Source of the DNA: Rosellinia necatrix | Lineage: Eukaryota > Ascomycota > Sordariomycetes > Xylariales > Xylariaceae | Assembly: GCA_021209875.1 (NCBI GenBank) | Contig: JAGYVD010000006.1 | Coordinates: 2,728,001 to 2,792,000, forward strand | Length of the DNA: 64,000 nt | Direction: 5' to 3' | Shown here: piece after piece, positions 35,883-46,882 of the stretch | Numbering within the stretch: position 1 is the first letter of the stretch | Layout: each line of letters starts with the position of its first letter | The notes under the pieces: model-generated | The model's input: the letters and a program-made list of their open reading frames with translations, nothing else | What the model was told of the DNA's origin: nothing | Database searches by the model: none | Position numbers and translations under genes: made by a program

Positions 35883-38800
35883 ATGGTGAAAGAACAAGCA
35901 CCGCCCATGCTACCATCGCGCCCCTCGGGGGCTAATGGGCCAAATGGCAGCAGCGGCACACAGCCCACCGTGTCGAGGCAGGACGGGCCCGAGATTGCTG
36001 CCACGTCACATGCACCGGGTTTCGCAAACCCCGCCCCTGCGAACACACTCCCTCTCCCCCGCCCCGCCGTGAAGGAGAGGGTCTATTCGGGAGGAAACGC
36101 CATGGACGACAAGTACGCCAGTTTATTCATTCAGCCGAAAAACCGCCCGGAGCTCCACCGCCCGCAACGAATAAGGGGCCCGCTCCAACCTACTTTCAAG
36201 GATAAGAAGCCTCCCCCGAATCCTACCTTTTCTTCAGCTCCTGGGCCGATAGGTTCGGTCAGTAATCCGATATCTGTGGCCGATGCTTCCTCCATCTCCA
36301 TGTATAGTCAGCCAGGCATCTTCTCTCAGTACGTGGATCCCAAAAAGGCCGCCGCCGATATCAAGGCCCTTTTGGAGGGCTCTCTGGAGGACGACGAAGA
36401 GAAAGCCGCCAAGGAAGAGGCTACCGAAGACAAGTCTCGGATCGAAGGGCTGCGTGTTCGCCTCCTCCCTCACCAAATCGATGGCGTCGAATGGATGAAG
36501 AATCGAGAGCTCGGGCCAGTCAAAAGGGGCAAAGTCCCCAAGGGCGGCCTGCTAGCTGATGACATGGGCCTCGGGAAAACATTACAGTCCATCTCCCTTA
36601 TTCTCACAAATCCCAAGCCAGCCGATAAGCACCCTGGAGCTGAAAAGACCACTCTTGTCGTTGCCCCTCTGGCTTTAATCCGACAATGGGAAGCTGAACT
36701 GAGGGAAAAGATCGAGGACGCTCACAGGTTGAAGGTCCTTGTTCACCACGGCCCGCAGCGCACTAAACGCTTCGAGGACCTTCGCCGGTATGATGTCGTC
36801 ATTACTACCTACCAGATTCTCGTCTCAGAGCACAATAGTTGCAACGAGAGTGTAAAAGCAGGGTGCTTCGGTTTGCATTGGTACCGGGTTATCTTAGACG
36901 AGGCGCATACGATCAAGAATAGAAACGCTAAGGCTACCAAGGCTTGCTACGAGCTACGAAGCGTGTACCGATGGTGCCTAAGTGGCACACCATTACAGAA
37001 TAATTTAGACGAGCTCCAGAGCTTGGTTAAGTTTCTGCGCATCAAGCCCTATGATGACCTACGCGAGTGGCGGGACCATTTTGACTTGCCGATGAAGCAC
37101 GGGAAAGGCCATGTTGCCATTAAGCGGTTACATAGCCTGCTACAGTGCTTCATGAAACGCAGAACCAAGGACATATTGAAGCAAGATGGGGCTCTAAGCA
37201 CGGGACCCAGTCAAAGCAACCGTGACGAGGAAGACGGGAAAAACTCAATAGCCAGTTTCAAAGTTACCGAACGCAAGGTTGTATCCATTGCCGCACAGTT
37301 CGCACCTGCAGAGCGACGATTTTATGATCGCCTAGAGCAGCGGACAGACAAAAGTCTGGAGGCAATGATGCGCAGCAAACTCAATTATGCCAGTGCCCTG
37401 GTGCTACTATTGCGACTAAGGCAAGCATGCAACCACCCAAAATTAGTGGAAGGGAAACTAGAAAAGGATAAGGATGCTCTATCTGAAGAGACTCGGCCGA
37501 AGAAGAACGACGCAGATGTTGATGCCCTCGCAGACCTGCTCGGCGGGCTTGACGTCGAAGTTAAGCACTGCGAGATCTGTGGTTGGGAATTAGATGCAGA
37601 ACATCGCCAGCCGGGATCCGACAAATGCAAGGCATGCTTTGCGGATCTTGAATATTTCAAACATCACGAAGAAGGTGGCGATCTAAAAGCGCCTAAAACA
37701 AGGACCAAGCGCAAGAAAAAGGCTACAAACAAGAAGCTGACGACGGAGAAAGCGGAAGTTGAGGCCTTCGTTAAACGAAAACCTAGGAATCACCGTGCCA
37801 TTGTTGATAGTGATGACGAAGAGGAAGGCGAATGGATTGTTTCCGATGGAGAGCAAGGTTCACTTCGCTTAGGCCAAGCTGGCGGTACAGACGATGAGAA
37901 TGCCGAGGGTGAGGGCGAAACCATCAACACGGAAGACTCCGAGGAAGAAGAGTCTCAAGGAGGCAGCCGCTTAGACAGCTTCATCGTAGATGATGGTGAA
38001 AACACAAGCCCGGGTAGTTTGAAAAGAAGCATGCAGCCTTTAGATTCTGACGACAGCGACCTCGAATCAGTCTCAGCCATGCACGCCCGACTGTCACAAA
38101 GGCGCTCCTCTCCTAAGCCGGCAGCGAAAGACGAGGATAGTGACACCGTCTCCGGATCCGACGACGAATCAGACTCTGTAAGCGACGAGGGCATATCCGA
38201 ATCAGAGCTACGCGACGATTCGGATACCGATAACGATGCCGGTCGATACAACTCACGATCCAAACGCCAGCAAATACCACACGTCCTCGCCTCGGCCAAA
38301 ATCCGCCAACTCATATCGATCCTGCAAAAGGAGGCCCACGAGCATAAGTTTATCGTCTTTTCGCAATTTACATCCATGCTAGACCTCGTCGAGCCCTTCC
38401 TGCGCAAGGAGGGGCTCAAGTACGTGCGCTACGACGGCGGCATGAAGAACGACGCGCGCGAGGCATCGCTGCACAGCCTCCGCGGCGACAAAAACACGCG
38501 GGTGCTCCTCTGCTCGCTGCGGTGCGGCGCGCTGGGGCTCAACCTCACGGCGGCGTCGCGGGTCGTCATCCTGGAGCCGTTCTGGAACCCGTTCGTGGAG
38601 GAGCAGGCGATCGACCGCGTGCACCGCCTCACGCAGACGGTGGACGTGGTCGTGTACAAGCTCACGGTCGAGGGCACGGTCGAGGCGCGCATCCTCGAGC
38701 TCCAGGAGAAGAAGCGGCTCCTCGCCGCGGCGACCATCGAGCGCGGGGCCAAGAAGGAGTCGCTCAGGCTCGGCCTCAAGGAGATGCTCGAGCTCTTCAA

Positions 38801-38969
38801 GCCCACCGGGCACCGGCGCGGCCCGGAGGACGAAGACGGAGGCGGCGCGCACCAGCGGGATGATAGTGTCCTCAGCGATGATACACGCTCGAGCCTGCAG
38901 GACGCGAGGGGTAGCAAGCCGAAGCCAAAGGGGGCGCAAGAGAGCGCCGTTTGGGGACGTCGGTGGTAG
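35883..38969 (+). CDS. SNF2-family DNA-dependent ATPase/helicase
   Basis: Chromatin- or DNA-repair-linked translocase of the Rad5/Rad16/Uls1-like kind. Counting from the ATG at 35883 it is one exon of 1028 residues. The SNF2 ATPase lobe begins near residue 195 (LRVRLLPHQIDGVEWMK); Walker A is DDMGLGKT at about 226 and the DEAH box at about 339 (VILDEAHTIKN), with SGTPLQNN following. A CxxC...CxxC cluster (CEICGWELD, CKAC) near residues 563-586 may be a small zinc site. A long acidic, Ser-rich insert (about 600-795) separates the two lobes. The helicase C lobe has FSQFTSMLDLVEPF, CSLRCGALGLNL and QAIDRVHRLTQT. The open frame continues upstream to 35607 without an ATG and looks partly coding, so the true start may lie in an upstream exon. 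GC content rises sharply after about 38390. Confidence 0.93.
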   Translation: MVKEQAPPMLPSRPSGANGPNGSSGTQPTVSRQDGPEIAATSHAPGFANPAPANTLPLPRPAVKERVYSGGNAMDDKYASLFIQPKNRPELHRPQRIRGPLQPTFKDKKPPPNPTFSSAPGPIGSVSNPISVADASSISMYSQPGIFSQYVDPKKAAADIKALLEGSLEDDEEKAAKEEATEDKSRIEGLRVRLLPHQIDGVEWMKNRELGPVKRGKVPKGGLLADDMGLGKTLQSISLILTNPKPADKHPGAEKTTLVVAPLALIRQWEAELREKIEDAHRLKVLVHHGPQRTKRFEDLRRYDVVITTYQILVSEHNSCNESVKAGCFGLHWYRVILDEAHTIKNRNAKATKACYELRSVYRWCLSGTPLQNNLDELQSLVKFLRIKPYDDLREWRDHFDLPMKHGKGHVAIKRLHSLLQCFMKRRTKDILKQDGALSTGPSQSNRDEEDGKNSIASFKVTERKVVSIAAQFAPAERRFYDRLEQRTDKSLEAMMRSKLNYASALVLLLRLRQACNHPKLVEGKLEKDKDALSEETRPKKNDADVDALADLLGGLDVEVKHCEICGWELDAEHRQPGSDKCKACFADLEYFKHHEEGGDLKAPKTRTKRKKKATNKKLTTEKAEVEAFVKRKPRNHRAIVDSDDEEEGEWIVSDGEQGSLRLGQAGGTDDENAEGEGETINTEDSEEEESQGGSRLDSFIVDDGENTSPGSLKRSMQPLDSDDSDLESVSAMHARLSQRRSSPKPAAKDEDSDTVSGSDDESDSVSDEGISESELRDDSDTDNDAGRYNSRSKRQQIPHVLASAKIRQLISILQKEAHEHKFIVFSQFTSMLDLVEPFLRKEGLKYVRYDGGMKNDAREASLHSLRGDKNTRVLLCSLRCGALGLNLTAASRVVILEPFWNPFVEEQAIDRVHRLTQTVDVVVYKLTVEGTVEARILELQEKKRLLAAATIERGAKKESLRLGLKEMLELFKPTGHRRGPEDEDGGGAHQRDDSVLSDDTRSSLQDARGSKPKPKGAQESAVWGRRW

Positions 38970-39914
38970 GCGCAGCCCCGATCTACCATTTATCGTGTTG
39001 TACCATACGGTGAACAGCGGGCGTTGTGTCTTTTCCTAGTACGTTGGCTCCTGGCAAGCCCTCTGCAGTCGCATTTTAAGAAGGTATGAGCAGATAGATA
39101 AAAAAAGGGTCTTTGCCTTTGATTTGGTCGGCGGGGTACGAAGGATGAACGGTACAAAGATAGGTATGATGGGAAACCGGTTTCGACGGTGATAATGATG
39201 ATGATGATGATAATGATAATGGTGGTTGTGGTTGTGGTGGTGGTGGCGGTTGTTTTTTAATGTCATATTAGCTCTTCCCTCCCGGCTGGCTACACGAACC
39301 TGTCTACTCATGTATTGCCATCATATGCTAGGGCAGCAGCACTGTTTGGGGCATCCGGTGCTAAATATGGAATATGTACAAGTATATGTAGGTCGATGGG
39401 CATTCCTACCACCTGCCTGAGTACTTAGATGGCAAAATAAAACAACGCCAACGAGTTGCTCCCGAAAGAACGGTCTTGGCAGTCTTGTGAGGCAACCACT
39501 CCATCATGGTATCGCAGAAGTTTGCCCTAGGTCGAGAGGTTGTCTATGGTGTGAGCTTTGGAAATAATAATGAAAGTCTCATTGTCACTATATATGTCAA
39601 GAGATTTGGTCATGTCTATGATTCCTGCCATGATGATTGTGATCCCACTTATGAAATCTGGGGCAGTTATCGAGGTTTCTGAGATCCGGCCGCCCGGTCT
39701 GCTGCCAGTGTCCCAAGGGATGGCTCCCCGTGACTAGTTTCACGTGTGAGCAACCGATCCAAGGCCTTCAACAGCTTTAGTTAAAGATCAAGGGGAACCT
39801 GTGATTTATTGCGGTGTGAAACGATAAAGCTGTCGCTGTATTAACACGCCTTACACTCTATTCCACCGTGTAGATAGCAACGGATTGATAAAACGAAATT
39901 CTAATGCTAGTAGT
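38970..39914. other. Convergent intergenic spacer
   Basis: It lies between the 3' ends of the SNF2 and nitronate monooxygenase genes. A GAT/TGG-type trinucleotide repeat is present at 39188-39252. Nothing coding was seen. Confidence 0.55.
39188..39252 (+). repeat. GAT and TGG/TGT trinucleotide microsatellite
   Basis: A GATGAT run is followed by TGGTGG/TTGTGG units downstream of the SNF2 gene. Confidence 0.85.
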
Positions 39915-40989
39915 TTACAACTTGGGTTTGGCAAGCCTGACCTTGGACATCAACGTCTCCTCGGCTTCTCTCTCGATTCTCTTTACGAGGGTGTCACAGG
40001 TAGGGATATCGTTGATCAGGCCGATGACCTGGCCGGCGGTCCAGACACCGTACTCGGGGTCGCCGTTGGTGAAAACCTGGCGTCCGCGCTTGCCGCTGAC
40101 AAAGGGCGCGATCTCCGCAAACTCGCCAGTCTTGCTCTCTCGTTCAATCTTCAGAACATCGTCTGTGACTTTGTTGCGGAACAGACGTGTCGTGTTGGTC
40201 CAGCGACGCATGACTAGCGCGGTATCCGACTCCTGAGCCTTTACAATGGCCTCCTTGATGTTCTGGTGGATCGGGGCCTCCACCGTGCACATGAATCGCG
40301 TGCCCATGTTCACGCCCTCGGCGCCAAAGCACAGTGCAGCAGCCAGGCCCTGTCCGTCAGCAATCCCGCCCGATGCGATGAAAGGCACCTTGAGCGTCTG
40401 CCGCGCCTTGCTGAGCAGGATGAAATTGGTAATGTCGGACTCACCAACGTGACTTTTCGATGATCCAAATCAGCATACCGAGATAGGTACAAATACGGCG
40501 GAGAATAGAGGAACTTGGGGGAAAGCTCAGGGGAACTCACCCAGCACATTCAAAGCCATCGATGGACAGGAAGTCTACGCCAAGTTTCACGGCGCTCTGT
40601 GCGTGTCGGATTGTTGTGCACTTATGTAGGATGATGACGCCGGCCTTCTTGAGCTTGGTGATGACAGGGCCTGGGCTGTTGCCAGCAGTCTCGACGATCT
40701 TGACGCCCTCGTCGATGACGGCCTGGGCGTAGGCGCCGTAGTCGGGCGGGTTGATGCTGGGCAAGAGGGTGATGTTGACGCCGAAAGGGTTCTTGGTCAT
40801 AGCCCGTGTCTTCCGGATCTCCTTCCGCAGATCATCGGGGGTAGGCTGCGTGAGTGCGGTGAGGATGCCCAGGCCACCAGCATTGGAAACGGCGGCGGCC
40901 AGCTCGGCATATCCGACCCATTGCATACCGCCCTGGACCACGGGGATCTTGATCCCGAGACGCCGGGTCAGCTCCGTGTCGAAAGGCAT
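39915..40989 (-). CDS. Nitronate monooxygenase (2-nitropropane dioxygenase family)
   Basis: FMN enzyme that oxidises alkyl nitronates such as propionate 3-nitronate, a toxic plant or fungal metabolite; the cellular substrate here is inferred from the family. Exons 40989-40541 and 40452-39915 on the minus strand join in frame to 328 residues. The TIM-barrel landmarks are GIKIPVVQGGMQWVGYAELA near the N-terminus, AVSNAGGLGILTA, GFECAGHVGE across the splice site, and PFIASGGIADGQGLAAAL followed by GAEGVNMGTRF, which binds the FMN phosphate. The start is the first ATG of the family-like region; about 30 upstream in-frame codons carry no ATG. The 88-nt intron is GT-AG. No targeting signal is evident. 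Confidence 0.94.
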
Positions 40990-41115
40990 CCTGGCTGTGG
41001 TCTTGGCTGTGCCTGTGGCTCTCCTCCTTTTTCGTTGTCGCGTTCTTGTGAAGGGCCTCGTGAAGGCCTCGTGAAGGACCAGGGGCGCCGACAATCCTTA
41101 ACGTGCCGAACGCGG

Positions 41116-41160
41116 AGAGAGAGATCGAGAGATCGAGAGACCGAGAGATCGAGAGATCTA
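41116..41160 (+). repeat. 8-bp tandem repeat (AGATCGAG-type)
   Basis: About five units of AGATCGAG with one variant, close upstream of the nitronate monooxygenase start. Confidence 0.88.
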
Positions 41161-42110
41161 GAACCACCTCCTGGGCTGCGAAGTCATGCGATCCGCGGCG
41201 AGATCTATGTGGGAATGGCTATTTCTGAAACAAGTCTGGTCGATTTAGGATACGGGCAAACACGCAGCGCTATTCGGACTTTATAAGAAGAGTTAAGAAC
41301 TGGAAGTGAGCCGGCACACTAGTGCCAGCGGATGCGTCTGGGGCGAGATGCCGAGGTAGAACTGGAAATGGGAGACAGATGGGGGATTACTTGTCTGGGT
41401 AGGCTAGGGCGGTACTTATTCATTGCACCATCATTCTGCCTACTACCGAAGTACCTACCGAGGTCCTGCCGGGGCAATCCGCACCCAATCAACCAATCCT
41501 CAGGCCCCCAACGTGGGCCGCATGCCTGGGGTGCAGGCTGCAAGCCGAACTTACCTAACCCCGCCACCTAAAGTTAGGTATGCACATACCTAGGGGACCT
41601 ACTTTCAGCAGGTCCACGAGTTCGCGCCATGCCATCAGGCCGCTAGGAACTTGGAAGGGAGGTTGTTTAGAACGACGGCTAGTATTAGTAGACTACCTCT
41701 ATGTAGTGTGTATATGTACAGGGTTTGGCCATGTAGAGCATGTATAAGACACGCCAGTTTGTTTCTTCTTACAATGAAGCCCCTATCCAGACATGCTTTA
41801 TATCATGCCTATTAGGTAGTGTGCCCGGTTGCAGAGGGGCTAAGAACAACTGAGAAGACCTGCAATCTACAATGACTTACACTACTTTCCGGTCTAAGTT
41901 ATCAACCCTGCATGCCGGACCATAGATGCACTTCCACTACACCTTCCCTGCTTGCAATACACCTTCGCACCCGCCACCTAGTAGGGCTGGTAGATACGTG
42001 AGCCCTACCAGTAAGGGAATGCTACCTGCTTTTAAGTTGCAGCTACCTAGGTAACTTGCCTGCCCACCCCACACATGAGCAGTGAGAGGTGGATATAGGT
42101 TAGTTATAAG

Positions 42111-42152
42111 TAAGTAGGTATGTAGGTAGGTAGGTAGGTAGGTAGGTAGGTA
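42111..42152 (+). repeat. TAGG tetranucleotide repeat
   Basis: About eight near-perfect GTAG/TAGG units upstream of the MsrB gene. Confidence 0.9.
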
Positions 42153-42436
42153 TCTATGCAGGTACATAGGTACCTGCTTATAGTATCTACCACACTGTGT
42201 TGTGCTGGATCGGTCGGGTTTGGTCTCAGCTCAGAGGCGCAACAGTGATTCCAAATCAACCACATCCGGCTGAAACTGTCATCATCGCTTCCTCTGCGAT
42301 TCCTGTATATATCGGCTCGGCCGCCACGTAGGTCATCCGCCCATTCACGCCGTCCTGTATCCGCCCCCCTTCCAAAATCGCGCAGATCGCGACATACCTA
42401 TACATACAAATACACGCCAGCGTACGTGGTCTACCG

Positions 42437-43129
42437 ATGCGATTGCCTCCCTTTGCGCTTCTGCTGCGATCACTCCACGCTTTCTCTCATTTGACGAGAG
42501 CCCGAGCATCTGCGCCCCTTCGTCCAGTCGCGCGCCAGAACCCGGCGTATTCGGGATACTTACCATCCATGCCTTTCGGGAGTCTCTTCGGCTCGAGTTC
42601 GTCGTCCGCCAGCAAGATGACCTACCCCGATCAGAGATCTCCAGACGAGTGGCGCGCGGTCCTGAGCAAAGGCAAGTCACTTCGGTTCGTCTTAGGTTAG
42701 GGAGGAAAGCAGCCGCTGACCGCACGCGCATCAGAACAATTCCGTATTCTCCGGGAGAAGGGCACAGAAGCCCCTGGATCTCACAAGTTTGATAAGTTCT
42801 TCGCTGAATCCGGCGTCTACACGTGCGCCGGGTGCAATGCGCCACTGTACAAGGCAAACCACAAGTTCAAGTCAGGTTGCGGCTGGCCCGCCTACTTTGA
42901 TAACATCCCCGGCGCGGTCACCCGTCACGAAGACCGGTCCTGGGGCATGTCGCGCACCGAGATTGTTTGCTCGAGGTGTGGCGGTCATCTAGGCCACGTC
43001 TTCAAGGGCGAGGGCTATGCCACCCCCACTGACGAGAGGCATTGCGTCAATGGTGTCAGCCTCAATTTCTCTCCGGACGATCCAGTCGTGAAGAAACCAG
43101 CAGAGGATGCTAAGGAGAGCAAAGCTTGA
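42437..43129 (+). CDS. msrB: Peptide methionine-R-sulfoxide reductase B
   Basis: Repairs methionine-R-sulfoxide in proteins using thioredoxin. Exons 42437-42671 and 42735-43129 join in frame to 209 residues. The intron starts with GC rather than GT (GCAAGT ... CAG); no GT donor nearby keeps the frame. The core starts near residue 66 (RSPDEWRAVLSKEQFRILRE) and has the zinc pairs CAGC and CSRC, GCGWPAYFDNIPGAV, and the catalytic cysteine in ERHCVNGVSLNF. The first ~45 residues are rich in Arg, Leu and Ala without acidic residues and resemble a mitochondrial presequence. A second in-frame ATG at about residue 45 (MPFGSLFG) could give a cytosolic form; this is inference. Confidence 0.95.
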
Positions 43130-45136
43130 CGGTTGATCCGGAAGAATATAATCAGGAGTTAAGCTTATCTACCGCGCAGGGAGAAAGCTCAAATTAGTAC
43201 AAGCTACCTTTGTTCATTTCCCTGAGATATACAGCTAGCTATTAAATGGTTAGTAGAATGTGCAGTGGGCGTCCCAACGAATACTGTATAGTTACCTTGC
43301 CGCAGTGCCAACTGCTGGTGGTTCCAGAGATGGTTGATTTTATTGCACAAGGGGAGAAGTCTTCTCTGTAAGGTAGTCGCCAGCTAATCCGGCATGTATA
43401 TATATATATGATACTGTATTTCGCGACTGGCGGAGACCGTGAGGCTGGACCTGGTTCCGTGACATACCGAAACATATATAGCCCTTTTCGCAAGTTTCCC
43501 ATATGCACCGATGTCAGTATATAATATCAACTACGAACCCTTGTGGTTTATGTTTTGAAGTTTTGAAGCCTACAAATACTACGTAGTTGAGAGTGTAGGG
43601 ACTGCCTTATCTTCAATAGAACCGGTCATATTATTGCCTAAAACAGGTGGTTCACTCCAGCCTGTGTCTAATGAGTAGAGATCTTAGAGACTAAAGCCCA
43701 TGGCCTGGTCCGTCCCATGGTGATAGACATCTACAAATTATTCCTTGTTTACAGTCGGTCTAGAAACGACTATCCAAGTAGTTGAACTCTAAACAGCATA
43801 CTAAAGCCTCCTTAGGAATCTGCGCGTTAGCCCCAGACAATGATGAGCCTCTTCTCTTTAATTACTCGGGCCCTTTCGCGGGCTATCCCAAGTCCTATGC
43901 CAGTCTCGTCACTACCAGAATCTATATTGGAACCAGATATTGTAACACGGTCTACCAGCCTCATTTACAAACAACTTGCATCATTATTTAAAATAAACCG
44001 CGAGCTCAGAACATATAAAGACTCCACGTTCAATAATATTTGCGAATGGTGTTTCGTTTACATCCTCTACCACGACTCCTACCACGAGCCCAAGCTCTTC
44101 TCCCGTAAAAACAGAGGCGCGAACCCGGCTGGTCGGCCATTATGGAAATTTACAACAGGGAGACTCACGCTCGAGAAAAATCCTATAACGGGCATCCACC
44201 ACAGCAAATAGCACGACCCCCTTGTAGCGGTACAGATACGATGGGTCGGCCGCCACGCAGTATAATTATAACAAAGACGGCCGGTCTATGGGGCTCTGAG
44301 AAGCGTTATCGACAGAGGCCCTAGTGCTGTCTAAAGTACGGAGCCCAGCTCTCGGTAGAGCCTTAAATATTAAATATCTAGCCGGTGTGTGAGCGCGGCC
44401 CGGCTCGGAACCAGGCGAACGCCTGCAAAAACAGATGGTTGCTGTATCTCCTGCCATCGAAATGTGTTGGAGATCCGTGGAGTTGCGATAGAGATGTGGG
44501 ATCAGTTACCAAGCGACTCGCCAAGGGAATTTTACTCCATGCTGTGCCCTTTTTTCTCAAACCGCGCGGTAGGTAGTATTATTTTATATAGAGCAGATAG
44601 ATGACTACCCAGAACTTTGTCATGAAAATCGACTGTTGGTAACTAACGGATAGAACTTGGCTTCTAAATAGAAATACACACATACTAGATGGTAGATTGG
44701 CCTGGGTATCTATCATACGCAAGTGCGATTTGAGATCATATGACTCTGTTGAGGGCTTGCACAACTTTGAGTATGGGGCAGATACTGAGTTTGCTCTGTA
44801 GTTGGCTGACAACCAATTGATATCTATAGAGATGCGAAGTTCTGTTAAACTGCCTTGCTTAGTTCCTTCGACACACTAGCTTAATAATTCAAGGTTGTCT
44901 TAATGATAGTCCTACGTCCTTTGAAACCCCGTGGCCTTTACAATGGCCACCAGGCATATACTCGTATGAGTTTTAAGGTATGAGTGAGGGATAATTTTAC
45001 AAGAAACATACTCACGCGGAATTGTTCATGTATCGCGGAAGCTATATGCCGGTGGAACACGCCAGAACTTGTTATGACCCCATGGCCTAGATATAATATC
45101 TGCACTACTACTCTAAGTTCCCTTCTCCAGCGTAGA
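43130..45136. other. Convergent intergenic region, AT-richer
   Basis: Two kilobases between the 3' ends of MsrB and REI1 with no credible gene. An open frame of 123 codons near 43840-44211 has no recognisable motif and was not accepted. The sequence looks AT-richer than the genic parts and may be an old decayed insertion, but no element can be named. Confidence 0.45.
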
Positions 45137-46882
45137 TCACAGTATCTGATAGTTGTAATGCTCCTGGTGATTATTCCTTCTGTTTAGGAGCCACGTGTTG
45201 CGGTTTTCTCTCATCTGTTGTTGGCGGATGCTACGCGGCACCGCACGTTGGACTTCTTTGGCTTTTTGCTCACTTACTCCTGCCATGCCTCGCCCGCCAT
45301 CTGCCCGGGTGACAACGGCTCCGTATTTACCACGGTCTTGGCGACGAGAGAGTTGTCCATTTCTGCCTGTATCCTCGCCCCCATCTGACGCCCCTGCGGC
45401 TTCAATAGCTAATCTCTCAGCACGTTCTTCAGGCGTGGGGTAGTTGCGCAAGTTCTGCCTATAGTATTTTGCCAGAGACCGATGTCCTACAGCACGGCCA
45501 GAGGGTAGATGCAATTCAGTATCATCGTAGAAGATGGCTCGATGCTGGTGGGCGTGAGAGTGCCAGCCATCCTTCTGATGATGATGTCGGGGATCGTGCG
45601 ACGAATGGTGGGGGTGTTTGTCAAGCCGTTCATATTGCCGATAAGAATGATCGACCGGAATAGCTTGAAGATCTTCTGAATCACAGGACGAGGCTGAGCT
45701 ATCCGTCTCCCAACCCTCGTCCTCCTCGGCGACTTTACCACCGTCACCTCCGACCGTTTTGGGCGACCGCTTGGCCCTAAGTTTGGTATCGCCCCTGGGC
45801 TTGTCATCATCGGCGGCCTCGTCTTCCGACCCCTCCCCATCGGAATAAGTGCTCCTGAAATCATAGAAATCGCCAATGCTGAGTTGCTCCTTTTCGGTTG
45901 TGAAGGGAATCATACAATGCCCTTTGTCGCGCATGTGGGTTTGAACCGCAGCAACAGTGTTTTTGGCTTTTCCGCAGTGCAAACACTCGTGATACTCTTG
46001 AATACGTTGTTGTAAAGCAGCAATTAAACCATCCATGTCGACCAAGTACTGTTTCTCTGGAATGAACATCCCATGCATACGTTCCATATGATGTACATTC
46101 AAGGGCACGGTAGGGGAATCATAGTTGCAGAACAAACAACTTTTTAAGGTCACACTCGTGACTGGAGTGTCCATTCTGGACGCGACTTCACTGGATTTTT
46201 CTGATGCGTTATGTTCTTGCTGGTCTTGAGATTCGGCAGATTGGATAGGATTTGAGGGCCTCTTAGCGGGAGATGGACGCTCATTTAGATCGGTCTTCTG
46301 GAAGCTTTCAACCACTTCGTTGAAGTCGTCCTCGGTGTCAGAATTCAGCCCCTCAGAACGTGCGGGTACTGGGTTCCCGAGAGACAAAGTAGAGCTCATG
46401 ACGGAGCTCGCATCATCAATAGTGCCTCGTCGAGATACAGCTGCCTCCTTCGCTTTGTGCTTTTGGCTACCAATGTGGTTTCGGTACGAGTTCTCGCTGA
46501 AATAAGTGCGCTGGCAGACCTCGCAAACCTGTTGAAACCCGGCACGATCAGCCTCGGCGGCGGTAACAGCACGAGCCTGGAAGACCTTCTCTGTGAAGAC
46601 CTCGGAGGAGATGGGGGGTAATGATGCAACACGGCGCTTGAGGTTGTACCGACTGGGAGGGGAGCAAGACATCAGCGCAATACAACAACACATACAGGGG
46701 TAGCCCCTAGATGCATGAGAGTCCACCTACTGCCAATCACTTTTCATATGGCCCTTCTGGGTATCTGCATACCGGAAGGCCACTTGGCATGTGTTGCAGG
46801 TGTACTGGTGAGAAGACTGAGCAGGATCTGGATGGGCCTGAAAGCCAGCACCTGAGGGCCGGCTGCCCGCTATGGTGGCCAT
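45137..46882 (-). CDS. REI1: Cytoplasmic 60S biogenesis factor Rei1
   Basis: Acts late in cytoplasmic maturation of the large ribosomal subunit, helping release and recycling of Arx1/Alb1. Exons 46882-46731 and 46652-45137 on the minus strand join in frame to 555 residues. Four zinc-finger-like units are seen: the first with C29, C32, H45 and H51, whose last His is formed at the splice site and is followed by RYNLKRRVASLPP; the second in QVCEVCQRTYFSENSYRNH; the third with CLFCNYDSPTVPLNVHH; the fourth with CLHCGKAKNTVAAVQTH. The conserved C-terminal part includes LHLPSGRAVGHRSLAKYYRQ and ends near NTWLLNRRNN. An acidic stretch and a His-rich stretch lie between. The start is the ATG 28 codons before the first finger cysteine. 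Confidence 0.95.

Larger units (their letters stand above)
40990..42436. other. Divergent promoter region between NMO and MsrB genes
   Basis: It carries an 8-bp tandem repeat about 130 bases upstream of the NMO start and a TAGG repeat at 42111-42150 upstream of MsrB. No gene was seen. Both genes can be tied to oxidative or nitro-stress, so joint control is possible but not shown. Confidence 0.5.

Noticed and set aside
38379..38989. Two 186-codon minus-strand open frames
   Set aside because: They overlap the GC-rich helicase C part of the SNF2 gene, whose plus-strand motifs are clear; the antisense frames have no family features.
43840..44211. 123-codon open frame
   Set aside because: It has no motif, does not look coding, and lies in an AT-richer spacer; probably chance or a remnant.
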